DNA from: Prorocentrum cordatum
Taxonomy: Eukaryota; Sar; Dinophyceae; Prorocentrales; Prorocentraceae
Direction of reading: 5' to 3'
DNA: 27,500 bases
Assembly: GCA_963575745.1 (NCBI GenBank)
Contig: CAUYUJ010014558.1
Coordinates: 40,001-67,500 of the forward strand
Shown: piece by piece, positions 10,301 through 17,132 of the stretch
Position numbering within the stretch: the first letter of the stretch is position 1
Layout: every line of letters starts with the position of its first letter
Made by a program: the position numbers and the translations under genes
The notes under the pieces: model-generated
What the model was told of the DNA's origin: nothing
Database searches by the model: none
The model's input: the letters and a program-made list of their open reading frames with translations, nothing else

Positions 10301-10679
10301 GAAAGATAGGTCCCCACGAATGTCTAAAGACCGCCTGCTGTGCACGCCATATGTACCTGCGTAGTCTGATAAGCGACATAGTGCCTGTCTTGATGTAGGG
10401 CTTCCTAGGAGAGAAGCGGTCCTCGGCAAACAACTCAGCTGTGAGCTGGTTGATCTTGCAATTGAAGTCGTCGGCCTGCAGATTGATGTCCATAGTCCAC
10501 GGCGCCACTGGCATCTCTAGGAGAGCTTGTCGGAATTTGTGTTGCCTGATAGGATCCGCTAATTTCTGCCTGTCGAGCCTCTTTCTCCCAGCTTCAGGTG
10601 TTGTGTAATATTTTGCAGCCTCTATGGTGACAACAACTGGCCAGTGATCAGGGGGATTTGCCACCAAAATCCAAGTCGG
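7338..10679 (-). CDS. ORF3: reverse transcriptase with end of EEP endonuclease and two zinc fingers
   Basis: About 1,110 residues, uninterrupted. Residue numbers count from a TTG at 10667; the frame is open only back to 10679 and has no early ATG, so it probably depends on reading through from ORF2. Residues 7-13 (DHWPVVV) are the terminal His motif of the EEP nuclease begun in ORF2. The reverse transcriptase follows: a fingers motif near 314-326 (LRGVKAHRAPGHD), QTGGIKGR (415-422), motif A FVDLVAAFHS with Asp451, motif B SSRAGNPLADFFFN (533-546, Asn for the usual Asp in G-D-P), and motif C FVDD (597-600) with both catalytic aspartates. KHVGGIYTG (683-691) follows the palm. Near the C terminus are two C2H2-type fingers: Cys926, Cys929, His942, His947, and Cys962, Cys965, His978, Cys986. 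A hydrophobic tail spans about 1088-1106. Likely role: target-primed reverse transcription of the element RNA. Confidence 0.93.
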   Translation of the reverse strand, partial: PTWILVANPPDHWPVVVTIEAAKYYTTPEAGRKRLDRQKLADPIRQHKFRQALLEMPVAPWTMDINLQADDFNCKINQLTAELFAEDRFSPRKPYIKTGTMSLIRLRRYIWRAQQAVFRHSWGPIFLLARLLPRQLDTFVYASRGLDESSQCPWEGPMRQLATACDLFQAEEFTIEEMLAAARCFMDTTARTLTWCLNRDRTDFLTQTAKNIGELAILHDGHHEWVWLQRLLRLNGKQAKRCDHNLLPQRFKQDGSVITSELEWAEALRRHFAQLEDGYECAASALQTEYNQLTLNHALGFPRSISAIPSPTWLATRLRGVKAHRAPGHDLVQNAVLKAAPEAVLPHVLAITAKTGLLVQEAAIHNAGLACGLHEGKSGRMTAEMYRSIMLNSDVIKHHHAFLRAAMTDCIEILMVDSQTGGIKGRCAGMASQMVRVFRHIAKARKFIAIVLFVDLVAAFHSLLRQAGTPLEGTENYINQVLDNAPALAHPLLEVVLAAPVLVDSRVGQHLVAQVIEAHRPTRFRVPGDTQWIVSQRSSRAGNPLADFFFNVVYARPLRGIKFDMQQAGIAMDPKDCIDASEQVFSQGLTVENDTFTDSTFVDDSGFCSPCYDPTAVRDQVSLLGRIVRKHMLGSGFQLHFGKGKTAAVISYNGEGSLRAKRTMARFSAIALDSTSNDRIVLEQAYKHVGGIYTGDGSTAQEVSRRKNKHSTALRPLRASVIKYEIATKDKLKYIDALCSTHLFFFQAETWDKISASCTTKLNHALLSGYRVGTRKLHSLLTVGRTTDSEVLVIANRMECCDVLRFRRLRYVAWLVHAGSPTLRLILDATLGTSSSWASLVVEDFLWLKRFCHDAPDDCPRNIPGIASWMRYVAKDLRGFHRHLRSAWTSFSAQRMDQHRDSFILRKILLVYPGLIPRADDGHSGTSYFCYECDQVFQTVAGYRGHWTRVHQPNDMAQYFADGVDCLCCGASFSDRSGLLRHLRRPTGACLGHIMATTDPLDDEAVAAWQRLDQQSAVDKRTRGLRATAPTRPALPGKRQAAVVDERPMPPCVEWVPAPSLPPAPAERAHRQAYLLHIGWGPRADDDFSSIMGCATVFVSIVLCYILIAVNHQ
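10648..10656 (-). promoter_or_regulatory. candidate +1 frameshift site TCC-CCC-TGA
   Basis: On the coding strand ORF2 ends with TCC CCC TGA. Moving one base forward at CCC-T reads Pro-Asp-His-Trp-Pro-Val, which completes the canonical 'DHxPV' motif of the EEP domain. A five-C run makes slippage or a one-base insertion possible. The arrangement (UCC/CCC codon followed by UGA) resembles the ornithine decarboxylase antizyme +1 site. Function is inferred. Confidence 0.5.
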
Positions 10680-12951
10680 TCATGACGTAACAGGTCTTCG
10701 CACAGTCATGGATGCTGTCCTGCAACACGATGTAGTCCAGTCGATGTAGTGTCCCACGCTTCGCTCGAAAAGTTTCAGGGTGCTCGTGAGGGATGGGCGT
10801 GTTCGTGATCTTCATGCTGTACTGATTGGCAATCTTCTGGAGCTCAAATCCGTTGAAGTCTAGTGAATCAGTTGGCCCGACGCTTCCTGACACCTCTGTG
10901 ACCTCACTGCCCATACGAGCGTTCGCATCTGCCATGATAATAGTCGGTGGGTGCTGGTCCAAGATAGCTCGTACGTCTTGCCACCATTTGCGAACATGCT
11001 GAGGAGGGTCCATGGTCCCGCGTTTGTGATGTGGAGCATGGATAACTGCGACTGTGTGCACCATCATGGGCGCCTGTATCTGAACAGGAAGAAATCTTTC
11101 CACTGCATGTATAACATGGACGTGCTTGGTCACCAACTTGAGTGGTCCCTTCTTCCCTCGTGCATAACCAAGTTCAAGGTTGACCAAAAGTGTACACCCA
11201 AGCCCTTTGGAGTCCGAGCCTGAGTTGACCACCAGGAAGCCATCGGACTCGAACTTACCAGCAGGATGTGATGTCCCCTGGGTGCCTGCCAGTAGCACAG
11301 AACCATCTTTGAGTTGTAGCCGAAAATGTCTTGTGCGGGCTCTACGTTCCTCGTGTCGGGCAAAATTATGAATGGACTTGTCGGGAACTTCATTATCATC
11401 ACCAGAGCAAATCGTAACATTGTTGAAAGTCGCAATCTTATACTTAATACAAGTAGGTGCACGCAGGACTGCCATTTCACCTTCTCCGTGATCATCCTTC
11501 TGCAGTAGCTTCTGTTTGTGCACTGCAAAGTGAAAGCCATCTTCCAAGAAGCACGGATATGGTGATGTCCTCGGATCTAAAAATCTGGTAAATTGCCACT
11601 CAGCATCTACCGTATACTTCAGTGCTTGACGTGGAACCTGCGGTAGGTCTGGTGGCACATTGGATTCTTTAGTAAAATGCCTGGGTATCGAGTCGACTGC
11701 TTCATTCCATGGGTAGTCCTGGTGACCTGGTTCCTGCACCACTGATAACGGTCGCACACGCTGTGCGTCTCTAAGAACAGTGGCCGCCATCTTGTCCAAC
11801 TCAGAAACCAAGCGCACACGACTCAAAGCCTTGTCGACCGCCGCCACATTGTCGCAGATGATGTACACCTGCTCATCCAAGGGCAACTGGAGAGAAAAGA
11901 TAGCCGCCCAGACAACGCCTAAAAGTTCAACCTCGGTGCTGTGGGTCTGCTCGGCCATGTTGTCGAAGGAGTGAGATGTCGCCGCTCGTGCCGCCACATA
12001 GCCCTGGCACGCAAACCCCGTGGAGTCCTGCATGACGCGGGCCAGCGCGAACGCCGCCAGCTCGGGAGACTTGGAGTACAGAGATGCGTCTGTATAGACG
12101 TGATGCGCGGCCTGGCCCGTACTTGGACGGGGAGGGTGCATACGCAGAGCCAAGTCAGCAAACGGATGCAATAGCATACCACGGTAGTCCCAAGAGAGCT
12201 GTAACCGCCACTGTATCTGATCAAACAACTCTGGTAATGTCGGGACATGCTTAACTTGACAATTTGCTGCCGTAGCTGACTGCGAAGCTGTACGAGCAAC
12301 GTGCACGTTGGGGCTGTCGATCTCCATGCCAGCATGGTGCTGTGGGACCACAGCACTAACCCTCGCCAAATCGCCTACCTGAAATAAATTCGGTGAATTC
12401 TCGTTGTGGCCGAACATGCAATTGTAGATGTCGACCGTGAATGCTCCTCTCGCTCCGCCCGATGGCGCTGGAGAAGACGACTGCATCGAAGGCAGGCACC
12501 CCAAAGCCTCTTGGCAGTGCCTTTGACGGCCTGGCGGTCGGTACCCTCTGGCGCACATGCGCTGACTCGATGGAGGCGCTGGGCAGTGCGTGCCGAAGGC
12601 CGCGGCCGACGGTCGGTACCCCCTGGCGCCCCTTTGAGCAGCTTGGTGCGCTGAGCAGTGCGTGCCGCTAGGCTCATGAGTGAATTCGAAGCTAAGCATG
12701 CGTGATGGACTAGAGCGGTCAATACTCACACCTTCACCCGCTGCTTCATGAAGATGTGAACTGCTTGAATTCTCACCGACGGAGTCCCCAATCTCGTCGA
12801 TGTAGGTGTCCAACTCCAGCGCTGGGGCAAAGTGCACAGCGCGCTGATGCCGCACCTCTGGAGACCCAACTGATGCTAGCCTCCTCCGTGTGCCACGCCT
12901 GGGATGTGAAAACCTGCCTCTCGACGTACCTCCTCTGAGTTGCCGAGGTCG
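10648..12951 (-). CDS. ORF2: RNase H followed by EEP (AP-like) endonuclease, C-terminus in ORF3
   Basis: The frame is open from 12951 to the stop at 10648. The first start-like codon is a GTG at 12855 (residue 1 here) and the first ATG is 52 codons further in. Residues 251-395 form a type I RNase H: YTDAS (Asp256), STEVELLGVVWA (Glu310), IICDNVAAVD (Asp335), and GHQDYPWNEAVD (His378, Asn384, Glu385, Asp388), so the DEDD set is complete. Residues 470-735 are an EEP nuclease: TFNNV (Asn478), ADANARMG (Asp643, Asn645), RLDYIV (Asp707); its last motif lies across the frame change in ORF3. The usual Gln-Glu-Thr segment reads TQGTSH (525-530), so the metal-binding Glu appears to be Gly527. A Y-A-P-like position reads HAP. 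Residues about 62-110 carry a duplicated phrase (GTHC... ARGYRP). RNase H ahead of the endonuclease is the reverse of the usual order. Confidence 0.85.
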   Translation of the reverse strand, partial: RPRQLRGGTSRGRFSHPRRGTRRRLASVGSPEVRHQRAVHFAPALELDTYIDEIGDSVGENSSSSHLHEAAGEGVSIDRSSPSRMLSFEFTHEPSGTHCSAHQAAQRGARGYRPSAAAFGTHCPAPPSSQRMCARGYRPPGRQRHCQEALGCLPSMQSSSPAPSGGARGAFTVDIYNCMFGHNENSPNLFQVGDLARVSAVVPQHHAGMEIDSPNVHVARTASQSATAANCQVKHVPTLPELFDQIQWRLQLSWDYRGMLLHPFADLALRMHPPRPSTGQAAHHVYTDASLYSKSPELAAFALARVMQDSTGFACQGYVAARAATSHSFDNMAEQTHSTEVELLGVVWAAIFSLQLPLDEQVYIICDNVAAVDKALSRVRLVSELDKMAATVLRDAQRVRPLSVVQEPGHQDYPWNEAVDSIPRHFTKESNVPPDLPQVPRQALKYTVDAEWQFTRFLDPRTSPYPCFLEDGFHFAVHKQKLLQKDDHGEGEMAVLRAPTCIKYKIATFNNVTICSGDDNEVPDKSIHNFARHEERRARTRHFRLQLKDGSVLLAGTQGTSHPAGKFESDGFLVVNSGSDSKGLGCTLLVNLELGYARGKKGPLKLVTKHVHVIHAVERFLPVQIQAPMMVHTVAVIHAPHHKRGTMDPPQHVRKWWQDVRAILDQHPPTIIMADANARMGSEVTEVSGSVGPTDSLDFNGFELQKIANQYSMKITNTPIPHEHPETFRAKRGTLHRLDYIVLQDSIHDCAKTCYVMTDLDFGGKSP
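12536..12672 (-). repeat. two-copy direct repeat inside ORF2
   Basis: Two copies, about 78 bp apart, of a segment containing GTCGGTACCC(T/C)CTGGCGC and ending in GCAGTGCGTGCCG. They encode the paired GTHC and ARGYRP phrases near the ORF2 N-terminus, upstream of RNase H. They lie in a local GC-rich patch within the otherwise more balanced element. Confidence 0.7.
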
Positions 12952-14606
12952 TCAGGCTTGCCGCGTCGAAGGCGTTCGGCACGGCCTCCATCTGACCTGC
13001 TACGAGTGGATGAACCCTTACGCTCCTCAGTCTTGGCATCCTGCGCGGTCAGGTCGAACTGCTGTGGTACAACACGGGGGCCACAGGGTTGTGATGTACC
13101 AGGGATGCCGCATGACGAGGATGAGTACCAGTGAGAAGGAGATGCCACCGGCAGCGCGCCTGGAGGCGGCGGTGGAGGGGGAGGAACACCCTCCATCTTG
13201 GCGGCAGCTTCCTCGTTGATATTGCGTTGTTCCTCTTCAAACTGTGCTGCTGCCCTCGCTTGCTGATCAACTTGGTACTGGTTATACAGCTCCGCCTCCT
13301 GACTGGAATCGCACCCCGCATGATAACCATCACAAAATAGCCCCTCTGCATCTTCCTCGATACGCCTCTGCTCATCCTCTGCTTGGGCTTCATCAAAGTC
13401 AAGCTGGTCCCTGCGACGCTGCTCCTCTTGCATCTTGGCATAGTAATCGCCAGCGTCGAAGGTGTCCGTGGCAGAGGGCTCCGATACTGGGCATTGCTGA
13501 GCTGCAGCTGCGGCAACATCCTTTGGCATCTGTGACTGAGACGGAACCGACATGGGGGGCCTCGGTGCGGATGTTGCCACAGGGGTCGGCATCTGTGACT
13601 GTGAGGGTATCGTCTGTGGCTGTGGCTGATGATCTGGGGCAGCTCGTTGATGTGCGCTCGGCGATGCCTGAGTCTGAGGAATCTCTGTCTGCCCATTCGA
13701 CGCGCCAAACTGTGCAAATAGAAATTGCAATTTCATCGCCTGCATATGAGACTCCTGCTGTTGTGCATGAATCTGAGCTGCCTGACATTTCTGCTGATCC
13801 AATATTTGCTGCAGCGAGGCGGTGATCTGCGACAGTGCATTGGTCTTACCCTTTCCCAGGCCCTCCGCAGGAGGAGGGGGCGGGGGTGGGGGGCGGGCCA
13901 GACCAGCCGCAGTCCCTTGGGCGCTCCTGCGCTGCGGAGCCTGAGGTGGCGGCGGTGGTGGCCGCACAGGCACATTGCCTTGATCAACCTGCATATGCGA
14001 GTCCATGTCGGCAGAGAGATGCTTATGCTGATCCTGATCGAATATACTGAGCTGTTCTTTGGCCAACGTGAACTGTTTGTGCAAATCATCTCTTTCATTG
14101 ACCAACTCACCCAGCTGCTTCTCAACTCTTTGTATCTTCTCTTTAAGAATCTCTGCGCGCTTGCTGATTGACTTCTGCTGCTCGGCCTGAGGCAGAAGTT
14201 GTAATATTGCTGCCTTCAGAACTGAAACTTCCGTGGTCTCGATGGCGGCTGACTTGCCAGCTGCCTTGAGAGATATGATTAGCTCCGCCAACTGATATAT
14301 CCTTTTCCACTGCTTTTGTTTGTACTCTTTAACCTTCTCCTTTTCATCTGGCGGCGGCGGTGGGATCCACGATTCGGCAACTCTTGCAAGATTTGGCTGC
14401 ATCGGGCCAATCTCATTGATAACTTTGCGAACAGGCCCTTCTTTTCTCTTGCGGCTAGCTGATCTGTCCCGAGCATCCTGGTTGGACTTCCCACGCGATG
14501 ATGTTCTCCTTGATACATTCTGCTGATATGCGCCACCGCACTGCTTACAATACCAGAAAGAACTCCCATTAGTAGTATTGCACTTCGAGCATTTCCAACC
14601 TCCCAT
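12876..14606 (-). CDS. ORF1: RanBP2-type zinc finger, coiled coil, Pro/Gln-rich gag-like protein
   Basis: I choose the ATG at 14604-14606, giving MGGWKCSKCNTTNG; a GTG nine codons upstream is less likely in a eukaryote. The product is about 576 residues. The N-terminal finger fits W-x-C-x2-C-x3-N-x6-C-x2-C exactly (C6, C9, N13, C20, C23 counted from this ATG). RanBP2 fingers bind single-stranded RNA or ubiquitin, so RNA packaging is the natural role. A basic stretch follows (SRKRKEGPVRK), then a charged heptad-like helix (about 145-190: KRAEILKEKIQRVEKQLGEL) suggesting oligomerisation. After that come polyproline runs, a Gln/Met-rich region, an acidic Glu/Arg-rich helix (about 390-470) and another polyproline run. 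This is the first ORF of the minus-strand element and its 3' end overlaps the open frame of ORF2 by 75 nt in the -1 frame. Confidence 0.85.
   Translation of the reverse strand: MGGWKCSKCNTTNGSSFWYCKQCGGAYQQNVSRRTSSRGKSNQDARDRSASRKRKEGPVRKVINEIGPMQPNLARVAESWIPPPPPDEKEKVKEYKQKQWKRIYQLAELIISLKAAGKSAAIETTEVSVLKAAILQLLPQAEQQKSISKRAEILKEKIQRVEKQLGELVNERDDLHKQFTLAKEQLSIFDQDQHKHLSADMDSHMQVDQGNVPVRPPPPPPQAPQRRSAQGTAAGLARPPPPPPPPAEGLGKGKTNALSQITASLQQILDQQKCQAAQIHAQQQESHMQAMKLQFLFAQFGASNGQTEIPQTQASPSAHQRAAPDHQPQPQTIPSQSQMPTPVATSAPRPPMSVPSQSQMPKDVAAAAAQQCPVSEPSATDTFDAGDYYAKMQEEQRRRDQLDFDEAQAEDEQRRIEEDAEGLFCDGYHAGCDSSQEAELYNQYQVDQQARAAAQFEEEQRNINEEAAAKMEGVPPPPPPPPGALPVASPSHWYSSSSCGIPGTSQPCGPRVVPQQFDLTAQDAKTEERKGSSTRSRSDGGRAERLRRGKPDDLGNSEEVRREAGFHIPGVAHGGG
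12877..12951 (-). promoter_or_regulatory. ORF1/ORF2 overlap zone (-1 frame)
   Basis: ORF2 has no ATG at its beginning, but its frame is open back to a TGA at 12952-12954, giving 25 codons of overlap with the end of ORF1. A -1 shift in this zone would join the two frames. No canonical X-XXY-YYZ heptamer is visible; the nearest slippery-looking run is GGTTTTC at about 12909-12915. Reinitiation or a mutation are alternatives. Confidence 0.35.
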
Positions 14607-14899
14607 AGCTGAGTGATGCTGCCGAAGTCGCACGGCAGCTGCACGTACTCGAAGGAGTGTGCGGTCAGCAGCTCGTAGCCTTCTCAGCCTGCGGTGCCAG
14701 GCGGGCTCGGCCTGGTGGAGGCCACGTGGCCTCGGGCCACGGCCCGTGGCCTGGCGTCGGCAGTCCCGCTGCAGCCCCGTTGGGGGCAGGCCCTGCGGGC
14801 GAGGCGGTCCGCCGATCGCTCGGCGGACGCGCGGGGGCGCCCTGGCGGGGCGCGCGGCCGCGGTGGGGGGGCGCCGCGCCCCGTTCGATTAGGGCAACG

Positions 14900-14963
14900 C
14901 CTCCTCCTCCTCCTCCTCCTCCTCCTCCTCGTCCTCGTCCTCGTCCTCGTCCTCCTCATCCCT
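14900..14963 (+). repeat. (CTC)n array running into GTCCTC units
   Basis: CTC repeats pass into GTCCTC repeats and end two bases before the spliced-leader relic. Upstream, 14650-14899 is very GC-rich with open frames on both strands and no recognisable product. Confidence 0.9.
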
Positions 14964-14964
14964 C

Positions 14965-14986
14965 TCCGTAGCCATTTTGGCTCAGG
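14965..14986 (+). other. relic of the dinoflagellate spliced leader (DinoSL)
   Basis: The stretch TCCGTAGCCATTTTGGCTCA followed by GG matches the 22-nt leader found at the 5' end of dinoflagellate mRNAs at 21 positions. The only difference is the penultimate base (G for A), or equivalently loss of one A. No GT donor follows directly, so this is not an obvious SL RNA gene. Genomic leader copies upstream of genes are known in dinoflagellates and are explained by retroposition of trans-spliced mRNA. It marks the plus strand as the sense strand of what follows. Confidence 0.8.
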
Positions 14987-15134
14987 CTGCTTCGCGCGCG
15001 AGAGCGCGCCCTTCTCGGCAATTCGCGGGCGGATGGCCGCTGAGCGGCACACGGCAGCGGCAGGCTGCAGGGCTGCCTGTGCGGCAGCGGACCAGCACGG
15101 CGCTGGTGGAGAAGCTCCAGTCTCTCTCTCTGGC

Positions 15135-15259
15135 CATCGCTCGGACGTCCATTCCCTGTGTGTTTTTTTCTCGGTTTCGCGCGTGGCTTTTTCGCCAAAT
15201 GATCAAGGATGTTCTTAGCTGGTCCCCGCCGAAAGAAAAATGCACACGTCCGAGCGATG
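15135..15259. repeat. 14-bp inverted repeat with 97-nt spacer
   Basis: CATCGCTCGGACGT at 15135-15148 is perfectly inverted at 15246-15259. The spacer contains a T-rich tract and an AAAGAAAAA tract facing it, so the whole could fold as a long imperfect hairpin. Confidence 0.7.
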
Positions 15260-15382
15260 CCAAGCTCTCTGGCCAGTGCGCCACGAGCGGAGGGAGGCGG
15301 CGCGCCAGGCGGCCGCTGGGCGCCTGGCTGCTGCCCGAGGAGCTGCCCCGTGGCAGCTGCACGGCCAGGTGCAGGCGCTCGA

Positions 15383-15412
15383 GCGCGCGCGCTCGGCGCC
15401 GAGCGCGCGCGC
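15383..15412. repeat. 30-bp perfect palindrome
   Basis: A perfect palindrome centred on GGCGCC, with arms of alternating GC around CTC/GAG. The alternating CG arms could also adopt Z-form DNA. It lies just before a 15-bp tandem repeat. Confidence 0.85.
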
Positions 15413-15468
15413 CAGAGGTGCAGGCGCTCGAGGTGCAGGCGCGCGAGGTGCAGGCGCCCGAGGTGCGG
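15413..15468 (+). repeat. 15-bp tandem repeat GAGGTGCAGGCGCNC
   Basis: Three and a half copies. In one plus frame they encode the repeated pentad EVQA(L/R/P), a possible coiled-coil-like stretch; in other frames they give GAR repeats. Confidence 0.8.
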
Positions 15469-15675
15469 CGGCTGCGGCGCAGGCGGTGGATCTGGCCGCA
15501 GGGCCGGGTGACGTCGCGGCGCCCGACGAGGCCCCGGCACAACGAGCTGGTCGCCCGCATGGCCTTGGCGGCGCCGGTGCTGGAAAGCGTGCTGGCGGGG
15601 CAGCCCGCGCAGCAGGCGCCCGACCGGCAGGTGCAGCGCGCCAGGCGCAGCGCGGGGCTGCACTGCGCTGCGCGC

Positions 15676-15702
15676 CGCAGTGCGAGCATCGCTCGCACTG
15701 CG
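15676..15702. repeat. 12-bp stem, 3-nt loop hairpin
   Basis: CGCAGTGCGAGC and its exact complement are separated by ATC. This is a strong hairpin in GC-rich DNA. Nothing indicates a terminator role in this eukaryotic context. Confidence 0.85.
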
Positions 15703-16925
15703 CCAGCCTGCCCTCAACCGCCAGCAGCGGCACGGGGCGGCGGAGCAGGTGCTCGGGCGAGGGCCTGCGTGGCCAAGGGCGAGGCGCAGCACCAGCAGGA
15801 CCAGGCGGCGCCGCCGTGCGGCTGCGTCGCCGCGGTGCCGTCGGCAGCCGAGAAGCCGAAGCTGCACCGCTCGGTGGGGCGGTGGGGCCTCGCGGGCGCC
15901 GAGTGGCGGGCAGTGCGCCGCCCGCGGCTGGCGTTCGGCTCCGCCCGGCGGAGCGGGCGCGCCGGGCGGGGCGTCTGCAGGCGCCGCCCCCTCGGGCGTC
16001 GGGGCCTCGGCGGTGGCGCGAGGAGTCTTCGAAGGCGCGCGCGCCTGCGGTCTTGGCTGCCGGCGCCGGCGCTGGCGGCAGGGAAACGTCGTCCGACGCG
16101 TCGCCCGACAGCCAGTCCGACGTCGAGCCCCGCGTAGCGCCCCTCACCGCCCTCCCCAGCGCGGTGACGGACGTGCTGCAGTTCCTCTATCGGCTCATAG
16201 GCGCAGAGCGACGTCGTGGAGGCACGGCGCAGATCGGGCCCAGAGGGAGATACTTCTCGAGCAGGTCGCAGCCGTGCCTGGGGTCCACGTGCAGGAGATG
16301 CACTGCGTGGAGAAGGCCGCGGAGGCCGTCGGCACGGTGCGGCTCAGGGTGCTGCAGCGGCGCATGGCGGCGAGCTGCGACGACTCTGGAGGCCAGGCCG
16401 GCGCACGGAGGCCGAGGCGGACAGTCCGACGCCCGGCACGGCGGCCGAGCGCCGAGCGGGCCCGGCCTGGCTTCGCGGCGTCTGCGAGGCCCGTCTGGCC
16501 AGGGCGAGGTCGACGATCAAGGCGTCTGGGTCTCGAGAAGGGCCCTGGATCGCTACCGTCGGGCCCGGGGGTCGCAGGCGAACCTGGTGAGTCTCGGGTG
16601 TTTTTTCCTCGGCTCCGTGTGACCAGTGGACCACTGAGGATTGGCTTTGCTGTGACGCTGACGTCGAGGCCACGTGCATCCGTGGGGGTCGCGCAGTAAT
16701 GAGCCTCGGTGCGCGCCGAGCTCTAAGGGGCTACGCGGCCCATCCCCTGTCTCTAGCCGTCGGCGGCGATGGGGCGAAGGATGGGCTGCGCTTTTCGGGC
16801 CTCTGCCCCGAAGCCCGAAGGAGCCCCGGGGCTCGAGAGCGTGGCCGACAGGCCACTCGAAGCGACCCCGATCCGCACGACGGCGAAAAGTCCGATGAAA
16901 AATCCGCCGACCCTGCCGGCGTGTG

Positions 16926-16966
16926 TGAAGGGCTTTTCCGTTCGAGTCGGGCTTTTCCGTTAGAGT
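16926..16966 (+). repeat. 19-bp direct repeat GGCTTTTCCGTT(C/A)GAGTCG
   Basis: Two tandem copies differing at one position. The surrounding 16590-17130 is GC-rich non-repetitive DNA without a recognised gene. It begins with a GT-rich, pyrimidine-rich stretch typical of an intron start. Confidence 0.75.
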
Positions 16967-17132
16967 CGTCGTCTCCGTCCTCTGTTCCATTTGCCTGGGC
17001 CCTCTTCCTCCCGCGCGCCGCCCAAAGCAAAATTGACCAGCATGGGAGTGACATCGAAGGGAAGCCCCTTCCCTTTGATCCCTTCCCCGCGCCCAGGGGG
17101 CGGGGGTCCCGGCAACGGGTCCCAGGGGTAGA

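Larger units (their letters stand above)
6592..14650 (-). mobile_element. non-LTR retrotransposon, four reading frames, nearly intact
   Basis: One transcript-like run of ORF1 (gag-like), ORF2 (RNase H and EEP), ORF3 (RT and zinc fingers) and ORF4 (degenerate methyltransferase-like) on the minus strand. Base composition is visibly more balanced than the GC-rich flanks, with changes near 14640-14690 on the 5' side and near 7000-7100 on the 3' side. No long terminal repeats, integrase, protease or poly-A tract were seen. The true 3' end could be anywhere between about 7337 and 6590, and I could not identify a target-site duplication. The only clear lesions are the three frame junctions, so the copy is probably recent. 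Confidence 0.8.
15032..16586 (+). other. unresolved GC-rich gene region downstream of the leader relic
   Basis: The first ATG after the leader is at about 15032 and opens MAAERHTAAAGCR, ending at 15218. Longer open frames follow, rich in Ala, Arg and Gly. Protein-like phrases occur in different frames: EVQALEVQAREVQAPEV (15415-15465), NELVARMALAAPVLESVLAG (15541-15600), PSAVTDVLQFLYRLIGAERR (about 16156-16215) and ILLEQVAAVPGVHVQEMHCV (about 16250-16310). A good donor, CTG|GTGAGT, is at 16587. This suggests a multi-exon plus-strand gene or a decayed retrogene, but I cannot assemble one frame, and minus-strand frames are equally long because of the GC content. No function is assigned. Confidence 0.3.

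Noticed and set aside
7338-14650. LTR retrotransposon or DIRS-type interpretation
   Set aside because: No terminal repeats, protease, integrase or tyrosine recombinase motifs were found; EEP plus this RT type fits a non-LTR element. The ORF4 similarity to domains in other element classes is kept as a question.
15120-15260. SL RNA or snRNA gene
   Set aside because: The inverted repeat could fold, but there is no leader-donor junction or recognisable Sm site placed after it, so an RNA gene is not supported.
14956-16147. Minus-strand frames of about 300 residues opposite the leader-relic region
   Set aside because: Their Arg/Ala/Pro bias is expected from the reverse complement of GC-rich DNA, they end in poly-A/T antisense segments, and the leader relic points to the plus strand.
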